Shown here: positions 28,214 through 38,000 of the stretch, piece after piece
How positions within the stretch are numbered: position 1 is the first letter of the stretch
Layout: the number at the start of each line of letters is the position of its first letter
Assembly: GCF_041916735.1 (NCBI RefSeq)
Contig: NZ_JAYRYY010000002.1
Source: Zoogloea sp016790385
GTDB lineage: Bacteria > Pseudomonadota > Gammaproteobacteria > Burkholderiales > Rhodocyclaceae
DNA: 64,000 bases
Direction: 5' to 3' (one strand)
The notes under the pieces: generated by a model
What the model was told of the DNA's origin: nothing
The model's database searches: none
The model's input: only the letters and a program-made list of their open reading frames with translations
Position numbers and translations under genes: made by a program

Positions 28214-28816
28214 ATGAGTCAGCCCTCCGCGAACCCCTGCCCGCGCATCCTGCTGCTAGCCGATCAGGACGCCTTCAGTGCCGCGCTTCACAGCGGGCTG
28301 GCTTCCGCCGGCTACGAGATATGCTGCGCCGACGCGGTCGACGGCGCCCTCTCCCTGTTGGGCCAACAGCAATTCGCGCTAGCCATTCTTGACGACCCGC
28401 TCCCGTGCTCAACCCAACATCAGCTCGTCCGGCTGCTCAAGGAAGAATACCGGCTCCCCTTCGTCGTTCTTACCACCTGCGACGATTCGGCCTGCATGAA
28501 TACGGCCATTACCGAGGGCGCCCTTGCCTACCTCTTCAAGCCCCTCGATCTGAGCCAGCTGCTGCCCATGATCGCCACCGCCGTGGCCCGTGGCACTGAC
28601 CTACAGTCCCTGCGCGACACCCGCGACCAATTGCAGAACGCCCTCAATCAGGAACGGGACATCAGCATCGCCACCGGCATGGTGATGGTCCTGCTCAACC
28701 TGGATCGGGCCGCCGCCTTCGACCACCTTCGCCGTCAGGCCCGATCCAGCCGACGAAAACTCGGCGATGTTGCCCACGAGCTGATCGACAATCGCGGCGC
28801 AAGCCTGAAGACATGA
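28214..28816 (+). CDS. Response regulator with ANTAR RNA-binding domain
   Basis: A 200-residue regulator that probably acts as a transcription antiterminator, as NasT/AmiR proteins do. Residues about 10-125 are a receiver domain with phospho-acceptor Asp in LAILDDPLP and the Lys of LFKPLD. A coiled-coil (LQSLRDTRDQLQNALNQERD) leads to the ANTAR domain (SIATGMVMVLLNLDRAAAFD then HLRRQARSSRRKLGDVA). Unlike nasT it has no nitrate transport or reductase genes beside it and no partner kinase. Targets would be hairpin pairs in leader RNAs elsewhere. Confidence 0.85.
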   Translation: MSQPSANPCPRILLLADQDAFSAALHSGLASAGYEICCADAVDGALSLLGQQQFALAILDDPLPCSTQHQLVRLLKEEYRLPFVVLTTCDDSACMNTAITEGALAYLFKPLDLSQLLPMIATAVARGTDLQSLRDTRDQLQNALNQERDISIATGMVMVLLNLDRAAAFDHLRRQARSSRRKLGDVAHELIDNRGASLKT

Positions 28817-28924
28817 GTTCTTGCCGCTGAGAACCGACGATACCGCTCCGCCGCCGCTACAGCAGCCGGCAGCAGAGCGCGGCGTTCCAGTACACTGAAC
28901 GCCGTTCCCACTTCGTCCGCCCCC

Positions 28925-29833
28925 ATGTCCGAACTCTGGTCCGCCCTCCGCCCCCGGCTTGAACACCTGACCAACCCCCTTCCCCTGGCCGAACTACAGA
29001 TGGCCGACCGCCATCGGGACGAGATCGCCCCGCAGCTCCTCGCCGAGCTCGATGCCCTTGTCGGCGACCCCACCCCGGCCCAGGCCGACGGCTACGTGCT
29101 GCACCTGTACGCCATGCTGCTGCTGGCCCGCTGGCGCGACAGCCGCGCCTACCGCCCCCTCGCCGAACTCGGCCACCTGGACGCCAGCCGGGTGGACACC
29201 CTCTTCGGCCAGCTGGTCCATGACACCTATGGCCGTGCCCTGGCGTCCACCTGCGACGGGGATCTGGCCCCCCTCAAATGCCTTGCCGACGACGACTCCG
29301 CCAGCCTGTGGGCCCGCGCTGCGGCGCTCGAAGGCATGGCCCTCGCGGCCCTTGAAGGGCGATGCAGCCGCGCCCCGGTCATCTATTTCCTGGCGGACTT
29401 CGGCACCCGCGAAGCCCAGGCCCTCAGCGAAGACCCCGAGCACAACAGTGACTTCCCCCTGCTTGATCCCGTCGTCATCCACCTGGCGGACCTCGGCGCC
29501 ACCGAGCACCTGCCCCTGATCCGCGAATGGTTCGCCGCCGGACTGATCGACGAAAGCTACGTGGACGCCACCGAACTCGACCAGGACATCCACCGCAGCC
29601 CGGCCGCAGCCCTCGCGGCGGTGCGCGACGCCGGTCATGGGCTGATCGACGACCTGGCGCCGGAGATTGCCATGTGGCCTCACATCCATCACATGCCCCC
29701 GCTGGAACTCCCCCCCATCCCGCTCGGCACCCTGCGCGAACCCATCGTCCGCGACGGCGACAAGGTGGGCCGCAATGACCCCTGCCCGTGCGGCAGCGGA
29801 CGCAAGTACAAGAAGTGTCACGGCGCCAATTGA
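28925..29833 (+). CDS. DUF1186-like protein with C-terminal SEC-C zinc motif
   Basis: A 302-residue cytoplasmic protein. The first 270 residues are helical repeats rich in Ala/Leu (a DUF1186-like region), and the end carries the SEC-C motif VGRNDPCPCGSGRKYKKCHG, whose three Cys and one His bind zinc. In SecA the same motif contacts SecB and ribosomes; here it is a single appended finger. The function is unknown. It is not in an operon with the YceH gene, from which it is separated by 125 bases. Confidence 0.75.
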   Translation: MSELWSALRPRLEHLTNPLPLAELQMADRHRDEIAPQLLAELDALVGDPTPAQADGYVLHLYAMLLLARWRDSRAYRPLAELGHLDASRVDTLFGQLVHDTYGRALASTCDGDLAPLKCLADDDSASLWARAAALEGMALAALEGRCSRAPVIYFLADFGTREAQALSEDPEHNSDFPLLDPVVIHLADLGATEHLPLIREWFAAGLIDESYVDATELDQDIHRSPAAALAAVRDAGHGLIDDLAPEIAMWPHIHHMPPLELPPIPLGTLREPIVRDGDKVGRNDPCPCGSGRKYKKCHGAN

Positions 29834-29958
29834 CCCTCGACCGACGCCACTGACAGCCGGGCGTCAGGCCAGTCTGACGCCGCCCGCACCCCGCCCTGCC
29901 ATCCGGTCGACGCATTCCGTCGGCTATCATGGCGCCCTCGCAACAGAAAGTAGCCGCC

Positions 29959-30645
29959 ATGACCGACACCGCTCCTGAAGTCCCCGCCGTTGCACCCGAA
30001 ACCCGCTCCGGTTTCGATCTGGACGACTTCGAGGTGCGCGTCCTCGCCGTGCTCATCGAAAAGTCCTTCGTCACCCCCGACACCTACCCCCTGTCCGTCA
30101 ACGCGCTGGTCACCGGCTGCAACCAGCTCACCGGGCGCGAACCGGTGATGAGCCTGTCCGAAGCCACCGTGCTCGCCACCCTCAACCGCCTCGTCGAACG
30201 CGGTCTCGTCACCCAGCGCCACCAGGCCGGCGCCCGCGTCGCCAAGTGGGAACACCAGATCCGCCTGCGCCACTCCCTCACCCCGCCCATGCAGGCGGTG
30301 CTTGCCATCCTCATGCTGCGCGGCGCCCAGACCGTGGGCGAGATCCGCGCCCGCTGCGAGCGCATGCATACCTTCAACAGCATCGCCGACGTGGAAAACG
30401 TGCTCGAACGCCTGGACGACAAGGGCATGGCCATCCAGCTCCCCAAGGCGCCCGGCACCAAGGAAGCCCGCTACACCCACCTCATGAGTGGCGAGGCCGC
30501 CGCGCAACTGGCCTTTGAAACCGGCGAGAGCAGCGCCCCCCGCGGTGGCCGGGTCGGAGAACTCGAAGAGGAAGTCCGCCGCCTGCGCCAGCAACTCGAA
30601 TGGCTCACCAACGAATTCGAGGCCTTCCGCAAACAGTTCCAGTGA
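29959..30645 (+). CDS. YceH family protein (DUF480)
   Basis: A 228-residue protein of the YceH/UPF0502 family, a conserved winged-helix fold of unknown role. The family opening FEVRVLAVLIEKSFVTPDTY and the following YPLSVNALVTGCNQ are clear. Residues about 195-228 form a predicted coiled coil (GRVGELEEEVRRLRQQLEWL). I chose the ATG at 29959 (MTDTAPEV) over one 30 bases upstream since the family starts close to this point. lgt follows nine bases after its stop. Confidence 0.85.
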   Translation: MTDTAPEVPAVAPETRSGFDLDDFEVRVLAVLIEKSFVTPDTYPLSVNALVTGCNQLTGREPVMSLSEATVLATLNRLVERGLVTQRHQAGARVAKWEHQIRLRHSLTPPMQAVLAILMLRGAQTVGEIRARCERMHTFNSIADVENVLERLDDKGMAIQLPKAPGTKEARYTHLMSGEAAAQLAFETGESSAPRGGRVGELEEEVRRLRQQLEWLTNEFEAFRKQFQ

Positions 30646-30653
30646 GCCCCGGC

Positions 30654-31442
30654 ATGTTCGTCCATCCCCAGTTCGACCCCATCGCGATCTCCCTCGGCCC
30701 GGTGGCCGTGCGCTGGTACGGCCTCATGTACCTGCTCGCCTTCATCCTCTTCGTGGTCCTCGGGCGCATCCACGCCCGACGGCGGCCCGAACTGGGCTGG
30801 GACGCCCAGCAGATCGACGACCTGCTGTTCTACGGTGTGCTGGGTGTGATCCTGGGCGGACGGCTGGGCTATGTACTTTTCTACAAGCCCCTCTATTACC
30901 TCTCCCATCCCGCGGAGATCATCGCGGTGTGGCAGGGCGGCATGGCCTTCCACGGGGGCTTCCTGGGCGTGCTGGTGGCCATGTGGCTGTTCGGGCGCAA
31001 GACCCATCGCCCATGGCTGGCGGTCACCGACTTCATCGCCCCGCTGGTCCCCCTGGGGCTGGCCGCCGGGCGTCTGGGCAACTTCATCAACGGCGAACTC
31101 GTCGGCCGGGTGACCGACGTCCCCTGGGCCATGGTCTTCCCCCAGGTGGACGCACTGCCTCGTCACCCCTCGCAGCTCTATCAGTTCGCGCTGGAAGGAG
31201 TCAGCCTGTTCCTGATCCTGTGGTGGTTCTCGGCCAAGCCCCGCCCCCGCGGCCTCGTCTCCGCCGCCTTCCTGATCGGCTACGGCTGCTTCCGCTTCAT
31301 CGCCGAATTCGGCCGCGAGCCCGACGACTTCCTCGGCCTGCTCACCTTCGGCATGTCCATGGGCCAGTGGCTGTCCCTGCCGATGATCCTGGCCGGCCTC
31401 GCCATGGCGGCCTGGGCCAGCCGGCGTCAGAGCGCGGCCTGA
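30654..31442 (+). CDS. lgt: Prolipoprotein diacylglyceryl transferase
   Basis: Lgt transfers diacylglycerol from phosphatidylglycerol to the lipobox Cys of prolipoproteins at the inner membrane, the first step of lipoprotein maturation. The 262-residue protein has seven hydrophobic segments, the RWYGLMYLLAF start, the conserved GGMAFHGGFLG and the Lgt signature GRLGNFINGELVGRVT. The ATG at 30654 (MFVHPQFDPIAI) was chosen as the standard start; an open frame runs further into yceH. The gene converges with the outer-membrane protein gene at 31448. Confidence 0.95.
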   Translation: MFVHPQFDPIAISLGPVAVRWYGLMYLLAFILFVVLGRIHARRRPELGWDAQQIDDLLFYGVLGVILGGRLGYVLFYKPLYYLSHPAEIIAVWQGGMAFHGGFLGVLVAMWLFGRKTHRPWLAVTDFIAPLVPLGLAAGRLGNFINGELVGRVTDVPWAMVFPQVDALPRHPSQLYQFALEGVSLFLILWWFSAKPRPRGLVSAAFLIGYGCFRFIAEFGREPDDFLGLLTFGMSMGQWLSLPMILAGLAMAAWASRRQSAA

Positions 31443-31447
31443 ACCGC

Positions 31448-32248
31448 TCAGAACAGGCGGGACAGCATCATGCCGCCCGCCACATCCGGGCTGGCCTCCA
31501 CGAAGCCCTTCACGGCATACACCTGCAACCGCCATTCGGGCTGTAGCTTGTAGCTGACGAAGAGGGTCGACTCGCTCACCTCAGAGCCTCTGGGGCGCAG
31601 GCGCTGGCGCCAGTCGTGGAAGAGGCCGATGGACACCTCCGGGGTCACCCGCCAGCTGAAGCCGATGCTGGCGAACACCGGGTTGCGGAAATCCAGCCCC
31701 TCCGGATCGCCGTACTTCTTCCAGCCCAGGCTGGCCAGCGCGGATACGGCCCCCGCGCGCCAGATCGCGTCGGCCTGCACCGACGCATCGATCTTGCCGG
31801 TGCCCAGCCCCTTGTCCGCATCCGCGGTGGGCAGCTTGAGCTTGAACACGCCATCAACGGTCAGACTCCCCACCTCAAACAGCGCATGCCCGGCGGAGAG
31901 GACCACATCGCCCAAACCCTCCTGGGTGCCTCCCGTACCGGGAATGGCCACCCCGTCCGGCGTCCGGCTGACCTCGCCGGAATTGCGCAGATAGGGCACC
32001 GTCGCCTTCAGGGTGAGTGGGCCTTCCTCGTAGCGGACAATCAGCGGCACATACCAGGACGTGGACAGCTCGCGGGACCCATACTTCCCAGAGCTGTACT
32101 CGAACCCTGTCGTCAGGGTCAGCTCACCCGCCACGACCAGCGGGGAGAGGACCAGCAGGCTGGCCACGGCCAGCCCGCGACAAGCCCCCGCCGTCACAGG
32201 GCAGGGGCCTGGAGCGACACCGGGCCGCTCCGTGGGCATCAGACACAT
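31448..32248 (-). CDS. Outer-membrane beta-barrel protein, unidentified
   Basis: A 266-residue exported protein. An N-terminal basic region and hydrophobic stretch (GLAVASLLVLSPLVVAGE) form a signal peptide, perhaps from an internal start. The rest has the alternating pattern of a beta barrel (STSWYVPLIVRYEEGPLTLK, and WRVTPEVSIGLFHDWRQRLR) and a terminal Phe (MMLSRLF), typical of proteins inserted by the Bam machine. It resembles transporters of the MetA/phenol-degradation barrel type, but the substrate cannot be told. It lies beside the KPEK-repeat gene on the same strand, 14 bases apart. Confidence 0.6.
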   Translation of the reverse strand: MCLMPTERPGVAPGPCPVTAGACRGLAVASLLVLSPLVVAGELTLTTGFEYSSGKYGSRELSTSWYVPLIVRYEEGPLTLKATVPYLRNSGEVSRTPDGVAIPGTGGTQEGLGDVVLSAGHALFEVGSLTVDGVFKLKLPTADADKGLGTGKIDASVQADAIWRAGAVSALASLGWKKYGDPEGLDFRNPVFASIGFSWRVTPEVSIGLFHDWRQRLRPRGSEVSESTLFVSYKLQPEWRLQVYAVKGFVEASPDVAGGMMLSRLF

Positions 32249-32262
32249 GGGGCGACAAAGCC

Positions 32263-32694
32263 TTAAGCCAGGGGGGCGAAGGCCTCACCGGCCGCGCCGA
32301 CCTTTTCCCTCTTCTCAACCTTCTCGGGCTTTTCGGCCTTTTCCGGCTTCTCGGCCTTTTCGGGCTTTTCGACCTTCTCGGGGCGCTCGGCGCGGGCCAG
32401 CTGCATCACGCCGTCCAGGGCACCGACCTTCTCCCTCTTTTCGGCCTTTTCGGGCTTTTCCACCTTCTCGGGGCGCTCGGCACGGGCCAGCTGCATCACG
32501 CCGTCCAGGGCACCGACCTTCTCCCTCTTTTCGACTTTCTCGGGCTTTTCCGCCTTTTCCGGCTTCTCGACCTTCTCCGGGCGCTCGGCCCGGGCAACAG
32601 TCTGATCGGCGATGGACAGGGAAGCTGCCGCCGCGGACATCGAGAGCGCGCCAAGGGCGCCAGCCAGGGCAAGAGCGATCATCGTGTTCTTCAT
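32263..32694 (-). CDS. Exported Lys/Glu/Pro-repeat protein
   Basis: A 143-residue protein I do not recognise. A signal peptide (MKNTMIALALAGALGAL, then SMSAAAA) is followed by low-complexity repeats of the pentads PEKVE, KPEKA and REKVG. Two copies of a 30-residue module (ARAERPEKVEKPEKAEKREK then VGALDGVMQL) are identical apart from extra KPEK insertions; a third copy ends the protein. At the DNA level the unit is 90 bp, copies at about 32396 and 32486. The charge pattern suggests an extended periplasmic spacer or a peptidoglycan/metal-binding tail. It precedes the outer-membrane barrel gene. Confidence 0.6.
   Translation of the reverse strand: MKNTMIALALAGALGALSMSAAAASLSIADQTVARAERPEKVEKPEKAEKPEKVEKREKVGALDGVMQLARAERPEKVEKPEKAEKREKVGALDGVMQLARAERPEKVEKPEKAEKPEKAEKPEKVEKREKVGAAGEAFAPLA
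32350..32590. repeat. 90-bp tandem repeat in the KPEK-repeat gene
   Basis: Two near-identical 90-bp copies (GCCAGCTGCATCACG occurs at 32396 and 32486) and a partial third, each flanked by shorter 15-bp repeats that encode KPEK. Repeat number changes of 15 or 90 bp keep the frame, so length variation between strains is likely. Confidence 0.75.
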
Positions 32695-32920
32695 TTTCCA
32701 ACTCCTTTGTTTGTCTGTAGGTCAGGTCGCCCAGGGGGCAGGCCAACGGGAAACCCGCACCAGTACAGTGCAGGCCCCATGCCTGAAAACCCAAACCATT
32801 GAACAAAAAGGAATTTCTGAAAACAAGTGCGTATATAGGGACGACGGATCGGTCCTCTGCCCCAAGCACTGGGGCATATCCCGCACCCACGCCAGCCCGG
32901 ACGGCGGGCAGGCCGCAAGC
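32695..32920. other. Intergenic region, promoter side of the repeat-protein gene
   Basis: A 226-base gap between azlD and the repeat gene. It has an AT-rich part (about 32800-32840) and a TGCCCC-N7-GGGGCA hairpin (32858-32876) without a T tract, which may end azlCD transcription. I see no gene. Confidence 0.5.
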
Positions 32921-33247
32921 CTAGGTCGGGATCAGCGGCCCGATGCCCCACAACACCCCCATCCCGGCAATGAAGGGCAACCAGGGATTGCGGGACAGCA
33001 GGGCAGCCAGCACCGCGGCCACGGCGGCGGCCAGCCGGGGGCTGAACACGGTAAGTTCGCCGCCCGACACGAAGATGTCCGGCGCCACGATGGCCGCCAG
33101 GGCGGCGGCCGGGGCATAACGCAGGGCCCTGTGCAGGGTTTCGGGCAGGGCCGCCCGCTCCCCCAGCACGATGAAACTGGCCCTTGGCAGGGTCGTCACC
33201 AGGCCAAGCAGGATGAACAGCCCCCACAGCATCCAGTCTTCGCTCAT
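32921..33247 (-). CDS. azlD: Branched-chain amino acid exporter subunit AzlD
   Basis: The small partner of AzlC in an export complex for branched-chain amino acids. The 108-residue hydrophobic protein has four membrane segments (WMLWGLFILLGLVTTLPRAS, then APAAALAAIVAPDIFV, then LAAAVAAVLAALLS and the last stretch) and the AzlD pattern PETLHRALRYAPAA. The ATG at 33247 overlaps the azlC stop (ATGA), which fixes the start and shows coupling. Confidence 0.85.
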   Translation of the reverse strand: MSEDWMLWGLFILLGLVTTLPRASFIVLGERAALPETLHRALRYAPAAALAAIVAPDIFVSGGELTVFSPRLAAAVAAVLAALLSRNPWLPFIAGMGVLWGIGPLIPT

Positions 33248-33951
33248 GGCCGATCCCTCCCGCACCAGCGCTCGGCGGCAAAGCCCGCAGCAATGCCGCC
33301 CACAATGGCCACGATCACCCCCAGGCGCAGGGGCATGCCCCTCAGGGCCACGGCCAGACCTCCCCCCGCCAGAGCCGCCACCAGCATGGGCCGCACCCGG
33401 GCCATGGGCACCAGCAGCACAATCAGGGCGATGGTGGCCATGAACTCCAGCGACCAGCCCCGCGGAATGGAACTGGCCGCCATCACCCCGCAGAACGCAA
33501 ACACCTGCCACAGCAACCAGGACCACAGGGACGGCCCCAGGTAATAGCCCAGGCGCCAATGGGGGTCAGGGTGGGACAGCATCTTCTCCAGGCAGGCGGC
33601 AAAGGCGCCATCGGTGAGCAGGTGGCCCGACAGCCAGCGCGCACCCAGGGGCACGCCGCGAAAGCCCCGGGCAATGGCCGCACTGAAGATGATGAAGCGC
33701 AGGTTGAGCACAAAGGCGGTGATCACGATCAGCCATACCGGCGTGCCGGCGGCGATGAGGGGCAGGGTGCCGAGCTGGGCCGTACCGGCGAACACGATCA
33801 CGTTCATGCCCATGGCCTGGAGCGGCGTGAAGCCCACCCCGGCCATGGTCAGGCCCGTGACGAGCGCCCAGGGAATGAGGCCGACGGACAGGGGCAGGAA
33901 GCTGTGGAAGCCCTCCTGCATCCCATCCCGGAAACGCGGGGACATGCCCAC
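33244..33951 (-). CDS. azlC: AzlC family branched-chain amino acid exporter
   Basis: A 235-residue inner-membrane protein that with AzlD forms an exporter for leucine, isoleucine and valine analogues in known systems. The AzlC signature is visible near the start (GLIPWALVTGLTMAGVGFTP, then ALQ-like region) with MNVIVFAGTAQLGTLPL and NLRFIIFSAAIA. It has several hydrophobic segments. Two ATG codons (33951 and 33945) could begin it. The overlap with azlD confirms the pair. A TTAACGTTAA palindrome lies about 60 bases upstream. Confidence 0.88.
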   Translation of the reverse strand: MGMSPRFRDGMQEGFHSFLPLSVGLIPWALVTGLTMAGVGFTPLQAMGMNVIVFAGTAQLGTLPLIAAGTPVWLIVITAFVLNLRFIIFSAAIARGFRGVPLGARWLSGHLLTDGAFAACLEKMLSHPDPHWRLGYYLGPSLWSWLLWQVFAFCGVMAASSIPRGWSLEFMATIALIVLLVPMARVRPMLVAALAGGGLAVALRGMPLRLGVIVAIVGGIAAGFAAERWCGRDRP

Positions 33952-34070
33952 TCCTTGCAGATTCGAGCGGGCGACCTTAGCACGCCCGCGCGCACGGGGC
34001 TGTCCGGGTTAACGTTAAGGTCAACGCGCCGTACCGCCCATCGGGCGGCCCCCGGGACCAGCGCCGAACA

Positions 34071-34511
34071 TCAGGCCTGGGTGTCGACGGGGTGCAGGGG
34101 TTCAAAGAAATGGAAGGCCGATCTACGCATGCCCTCGCGCTCGTAGAAGCGGTGGGCATCGACGCGCTGCAAACCGGAATCCAGATGCAGGCGCCCGCAG
34201 CCCCGGCTCCGCGCAAACTCGCGCAGCCAGGCCAGCATGGCCGCCCCGTGACCACGTGAACGCACATCGGGCGCGGTCACCAGGTCATCCACGTACAGAA
34301 AGGGGCCCCGCGCCAGGCTGTCCCCCATCCGGAACCCCGCCACCACCACCACGCGGGCGTCGTCGAGACCATAGGCCAGCATGTAGCCCGTCTCGGCCAG
34401 CTCGCGGACCCGGGCCACAAAACCCGCCTCCTGGAGATCGGGGCGCAGCCCCGCCATCACGGCAAAGCACCCGGCGATCTCGGCATCGGTCGACGCCCTG
34501 CGCACTTCCAT
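34071..34511 (-). CDS. GNAT family N-acetyltransferase
   Basis: A 146-residue acetyltransferase of the GNAT fold. The acetyl-CoA loop is seen as DVRSRGHGAAML (R-x-x-G-x-G/A pattern), preceded by the beta strand LYVDDLVTAP and followed by GCGRLHLDSG and a FYEREGM motif typical of the last helix. The acceptor is unknown. It stands alone, between the azlCD promoter region and the metal-efflux operon. Confidence 0.88.
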   Translation of the reverse strand: MEVRRASTDAEIAGCFAVMAGLRPDLQEAGFVARVRELAETGYMLAYGLDDARVVVVAGFRMGDSLARGPFLYVDDLVTAPDVRSRGHGAAMLAWLREFARSRGCGRLHLDSGLQRVDAHRFYEREGMRRSAFHFFEPLHPVDTQA

Positions 34512-34598
34512 ATTCCAACCCTTTCCTTACAGCGGGCGATCCGGCCCGCGGCCCACGGTAAAGGCCGCGCGCCCGGCTGGCAAGGGTACGTCGTCGCC

Positions 34599-35015
34599 TC
34601 AGCGCGGCTTGAAGGGCTCGAAGCGGGCCGTTTCGCTCTTGCCATCGGCAAAGCGCAGGCTCACCAGGGCCTTGGTGGCCGGGTCTGCGGTATAGGCGGC
34701 CGTGCCCTCCAGCCGGTCACCGGCCACCGCCAGCGGCACCGTGACCTTGCCCGCGGGCGCGAGCAATACAACACTGCCGCTGACCCCCGCAGGCGCCACC
34801 TTGCCGCCGCCATGATCCGTGAGATAGACCTTCACCGGCGCGGGCTTTCCAGCGCGGGCGTCGCGGGCCAGGACCAGTTCGATGTGATACGCCCCGGCCA
34901 TGCGCAACTGGCCGCCGTGGGGCGCCTGCATGGCATCCAGGGTCGCATCATCGTGGGCCAGGGCCGGCGTGACCGCGCCCAGGATGGCGGCAAGGGTGAA
35001 TGCAAAACGTTTCAT
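34599..35015 (-). CDS. Periplasmic protein of the metal-efflux operon
   Basis: A 138-residue exported protein, last gene of the efflux operon. Signal peptide MKRFAFTLAAILGAVTPALA is followed by HDDATLDAMQAPHGG, with several His/Asp near the N-terminus that could bind metal, then a beta-rich body. Its ATG overlaps the pump gene's stop (ATGA). Similar proteins occur downstream of czcA-like pumps; a periplasmic metal chaperone role is inference. Confidence 0.65.
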   Translation of the reverse strand: MKRFAFTLAAILGAVTPALAHDDATLDAMQAPHGGQLRMAGAYHIELVLARDARAGKPAPVKVYLTDHGGGKVAPAGVSGSVVLLAPAGKVTVPLAVAGDRLEGTAAYTADPATKALVSLRFADGKSETARFEPFKPR

Positions 35016-38000
35016 GGGGTGACTCCTTTGTCAGGGTTCAGGGAAGAGGCGGCGTCGGCCGCCCCCGGATGAGCTATCAGGGTCGGCGCACCATAGCGTC
35101 GGAACAGAAGGGGGGTCAGCAATGTATCGAGGAGCGTCGAACTCACCAGACCGCCGAAGATCACCACCGCCACAGGGTGGAGGATCTCCTTGCCCGGCGC
35201 GTCGGCGGCAAGCAGAAGGGGCACCAGGGCCAGGGCGGCCGTCAGGGCGGTCATCAGCACCGGGGTCAGGCGCTCCCGGGCGCCCCGCAGGATCAGCCCG
35301 TCGCCGAAGGGCTCCCCCTCCTCATCATGCAGATGCAGGTAATGGCTGACCTTGAGGATGCCGTTGCGCGTGGCGATTCCGGTGAGGGTGACAAAGCCCA
35401 CCAGCGCCGCCACCGACAAAGGCTGGCCGGACAGCCACAGGGCCAGCACCGCCCCCACCAGCGCGGCGGGGATGCCGACCATCACCATGGCCACCAGGCG
35501 CACCGAGCGGTAGCGCCCATAGAGCACCAGGAAGACCAGCGCCAGCGACAGGCTTGCCAGCCACGCAATGCGCGCCTGGGCGTCTTCCTGGGCCTGGAAC
35601 TGCCCCTCGATGCGCACCGAGACCCCCTGGGGTAGCGGCGTGTCAGCCACCATTCGGCGCATCTGCGCCACCGCATCGGACAGGCTGCCGGCCACGTTGG
35701 CCGACACCACGATGCGGCGGCGGCCGTTGTCCCGGGCGATCTGGTTGGGCCCGTCGCCCTCCTCGATGCGGGCGAGCTGTCCAAGGGGCACGCTGCCCCC
35801 GGGCACGCTCACCGGCATGGCCGCCAGCCGCGCCGGGTCGCGCTCGCCGTCCGGCAGGCGGATCACCAGGTCGAAGCGTCTCGCACCATCCACCACCTCG
35901 CCAACCCGTTCGCCGCCCACCAGGCGGGCCACGGTGCCCAAGACCTCGGCCGGCGCCACGCCATGGGCGGCCAGGGCCGGATAGTCCAGCGCCACCCGCA
36001 ACTGGGGGATGCGCACCTGCTTCTCGATCTGGAGGTCGGCAATGCCCGGTATGGCGGCAAAGCGACTGCGCAGCTCTTCGGCCAGACCGCGGATCTGGTC
36101 CAGATCGTCGCCCTGCACCTTCACCGCAATCTGCGCCCGCACCCCGGACAGGAGATGATCCAGGCGATGGGCAATGGGCTGCCCCACCGACACCGCAGCC
36201 GGCAGACGCGCCAGCCGCGACCGGATGTCGGCGATGACTTCGGCCCGCGGCCGCCCTTCGGCGTGCAGGTCCACCTCCAGCTCCGAGCTATGAACACCCT
36301 CGGCGTGCTCATCCAGCTCGGCCCGCCCGGTACGCCGCCCCACCTGCACCACCTCGGGCACGCCGCGCACCAGGGTCTCGGCCAACTGTCCGATGCGCGT
36401 GGATTCGGCCAGGGACACGCCCGGTTGAAGCAGCACGTTGATGGTCAGGGTGCCCTCGTTGAAGGGGGGCAGGAAGGTGCGCGGAAAGAAGGGCACGCTG
36501 GCGGCCACCGCCACCACCAGCGCGGTGGCCCCCAGCAGCACCCGCCCGCTGCGCGGCAACGCCCAGCCCAGCAGGCGCGCCTGGGTTTCCTTGAGGCGGG
36601 CCACCAGGGCCCCATCTCCGTGGCCCAGCTGGGGCATGGTCGGCAGCAGGAAGAAGCACAGCACCGGCGTCACCGTGACAGCCACCGCCAGGCTGGCCAG
36701 GATGGACACGATGTAGGCCAGCCCCAGGGGCACGAACAAGCGCCCCTCCATGCCGGGCAGGGCAAACAGGGGCACGAACACCAGGACCACCGTCAGGGTC
36801 GCCAGCACCACGCCGGAACGCACTTCGCTGCACGCCCGGGCGATCACCGGCAACACCGGCAAGGGCGCGGGGCGCTGTCGATTCTCCTTGAGGCGACGCA
36901 GCACGTTCTCCACATCGACCACCGCGTCGTCCACCAACTCACCGATGGCAATCGCCAGCCCGCCCAGGGTCATCGTGTTGATGGACAGCCCCATGGCCCG
37001 GAACACCAGCACCGAGGCCAGCAGGGACAGGGGAATCGCCACCAGCGAGATCACGGTGCTGCGGGTGTTCATCAGAAAGGCGAACAGCACGATCGCCACC
37101 AGGATGGCGCCATCGCGCAGGGCCTCCTGCACGTTGTCCAGGGCGGCCTCGATGAAATCCGCCTGGCGGAACAGGAAGCGTGGTTTGGCGATGCCCGGCG
37201 GCAGATTGCTCGCCACTTCGTCGAGCGCCCCTTCCACCGCCCGGGTGAGGGCGATGCTGTCGGTGCCCGGCTGCTTCTGCACCGACACGATCACCGCCGG
37301 GCGTCCGTCGAAGCCGGCGCTGCCCCGTGCCACGGCCGGCGCAAACCCCACCTCCGCCACCTGGGAAAGGCGGACCGCCACCCCCCGCGGGCTGCCCACC
37401 GGCAGGCCGGCAAGATCCTCGATGCGCCGGCTGCGGCCCACACCGCGCACCAGCCACTCCTGCCCCTGGCGCTCCAGGAAGCCGCCCGCACTGTTGGCGG
37501 CAAACCCCGCCACGGCGGCCTCAAGCTGATCCAGGCTGATGCCCAGAGCGCGCATCTGCGCCGGGTCGGGCATCACCCGCCACTGCTTCACGCCCCCGCC
37601 AATGGGAATCACCTGGGCCACGCCGGGCACCGACAACAGGCGCGGGCGCAACACCCAGTCGGCGTATTCCCGCACCGCCATCGGGTTGGTGGTGGCCGGA
37701 TCGATGGGCAGGGCGATCAGCAGCACCTCGCCCATGATCGAGGCAATCGGCCCCATCTGTGGCGCCACCCCGGCGGGCAGGCGCTCGCGCACGGCGGCCA
37801 GACGCTCGGCCACGCTCTGCCGGTTGCGCCAGATGTTGCTGCCCCAATCAAACTCCACAAACACGATGGACAGGCCGATGCCCGACACCGAGCGCACCCG
37901 GGTCACCCCGGGCATGCCGTTCATGGCCGTCTCCAGCGGAAAGCTGACCAGTTGCTCGACCTCCTCCGGCGCCATTCCGCCGGCTTCGGTCATCAGCGTC

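Noticed and set aside
34009..34018. Palindrome TTAACGTTAA upstream of azlC
   Set aside because: A single 10-bp palindrome without a second copy or known regulator match is not enough to call an operator.
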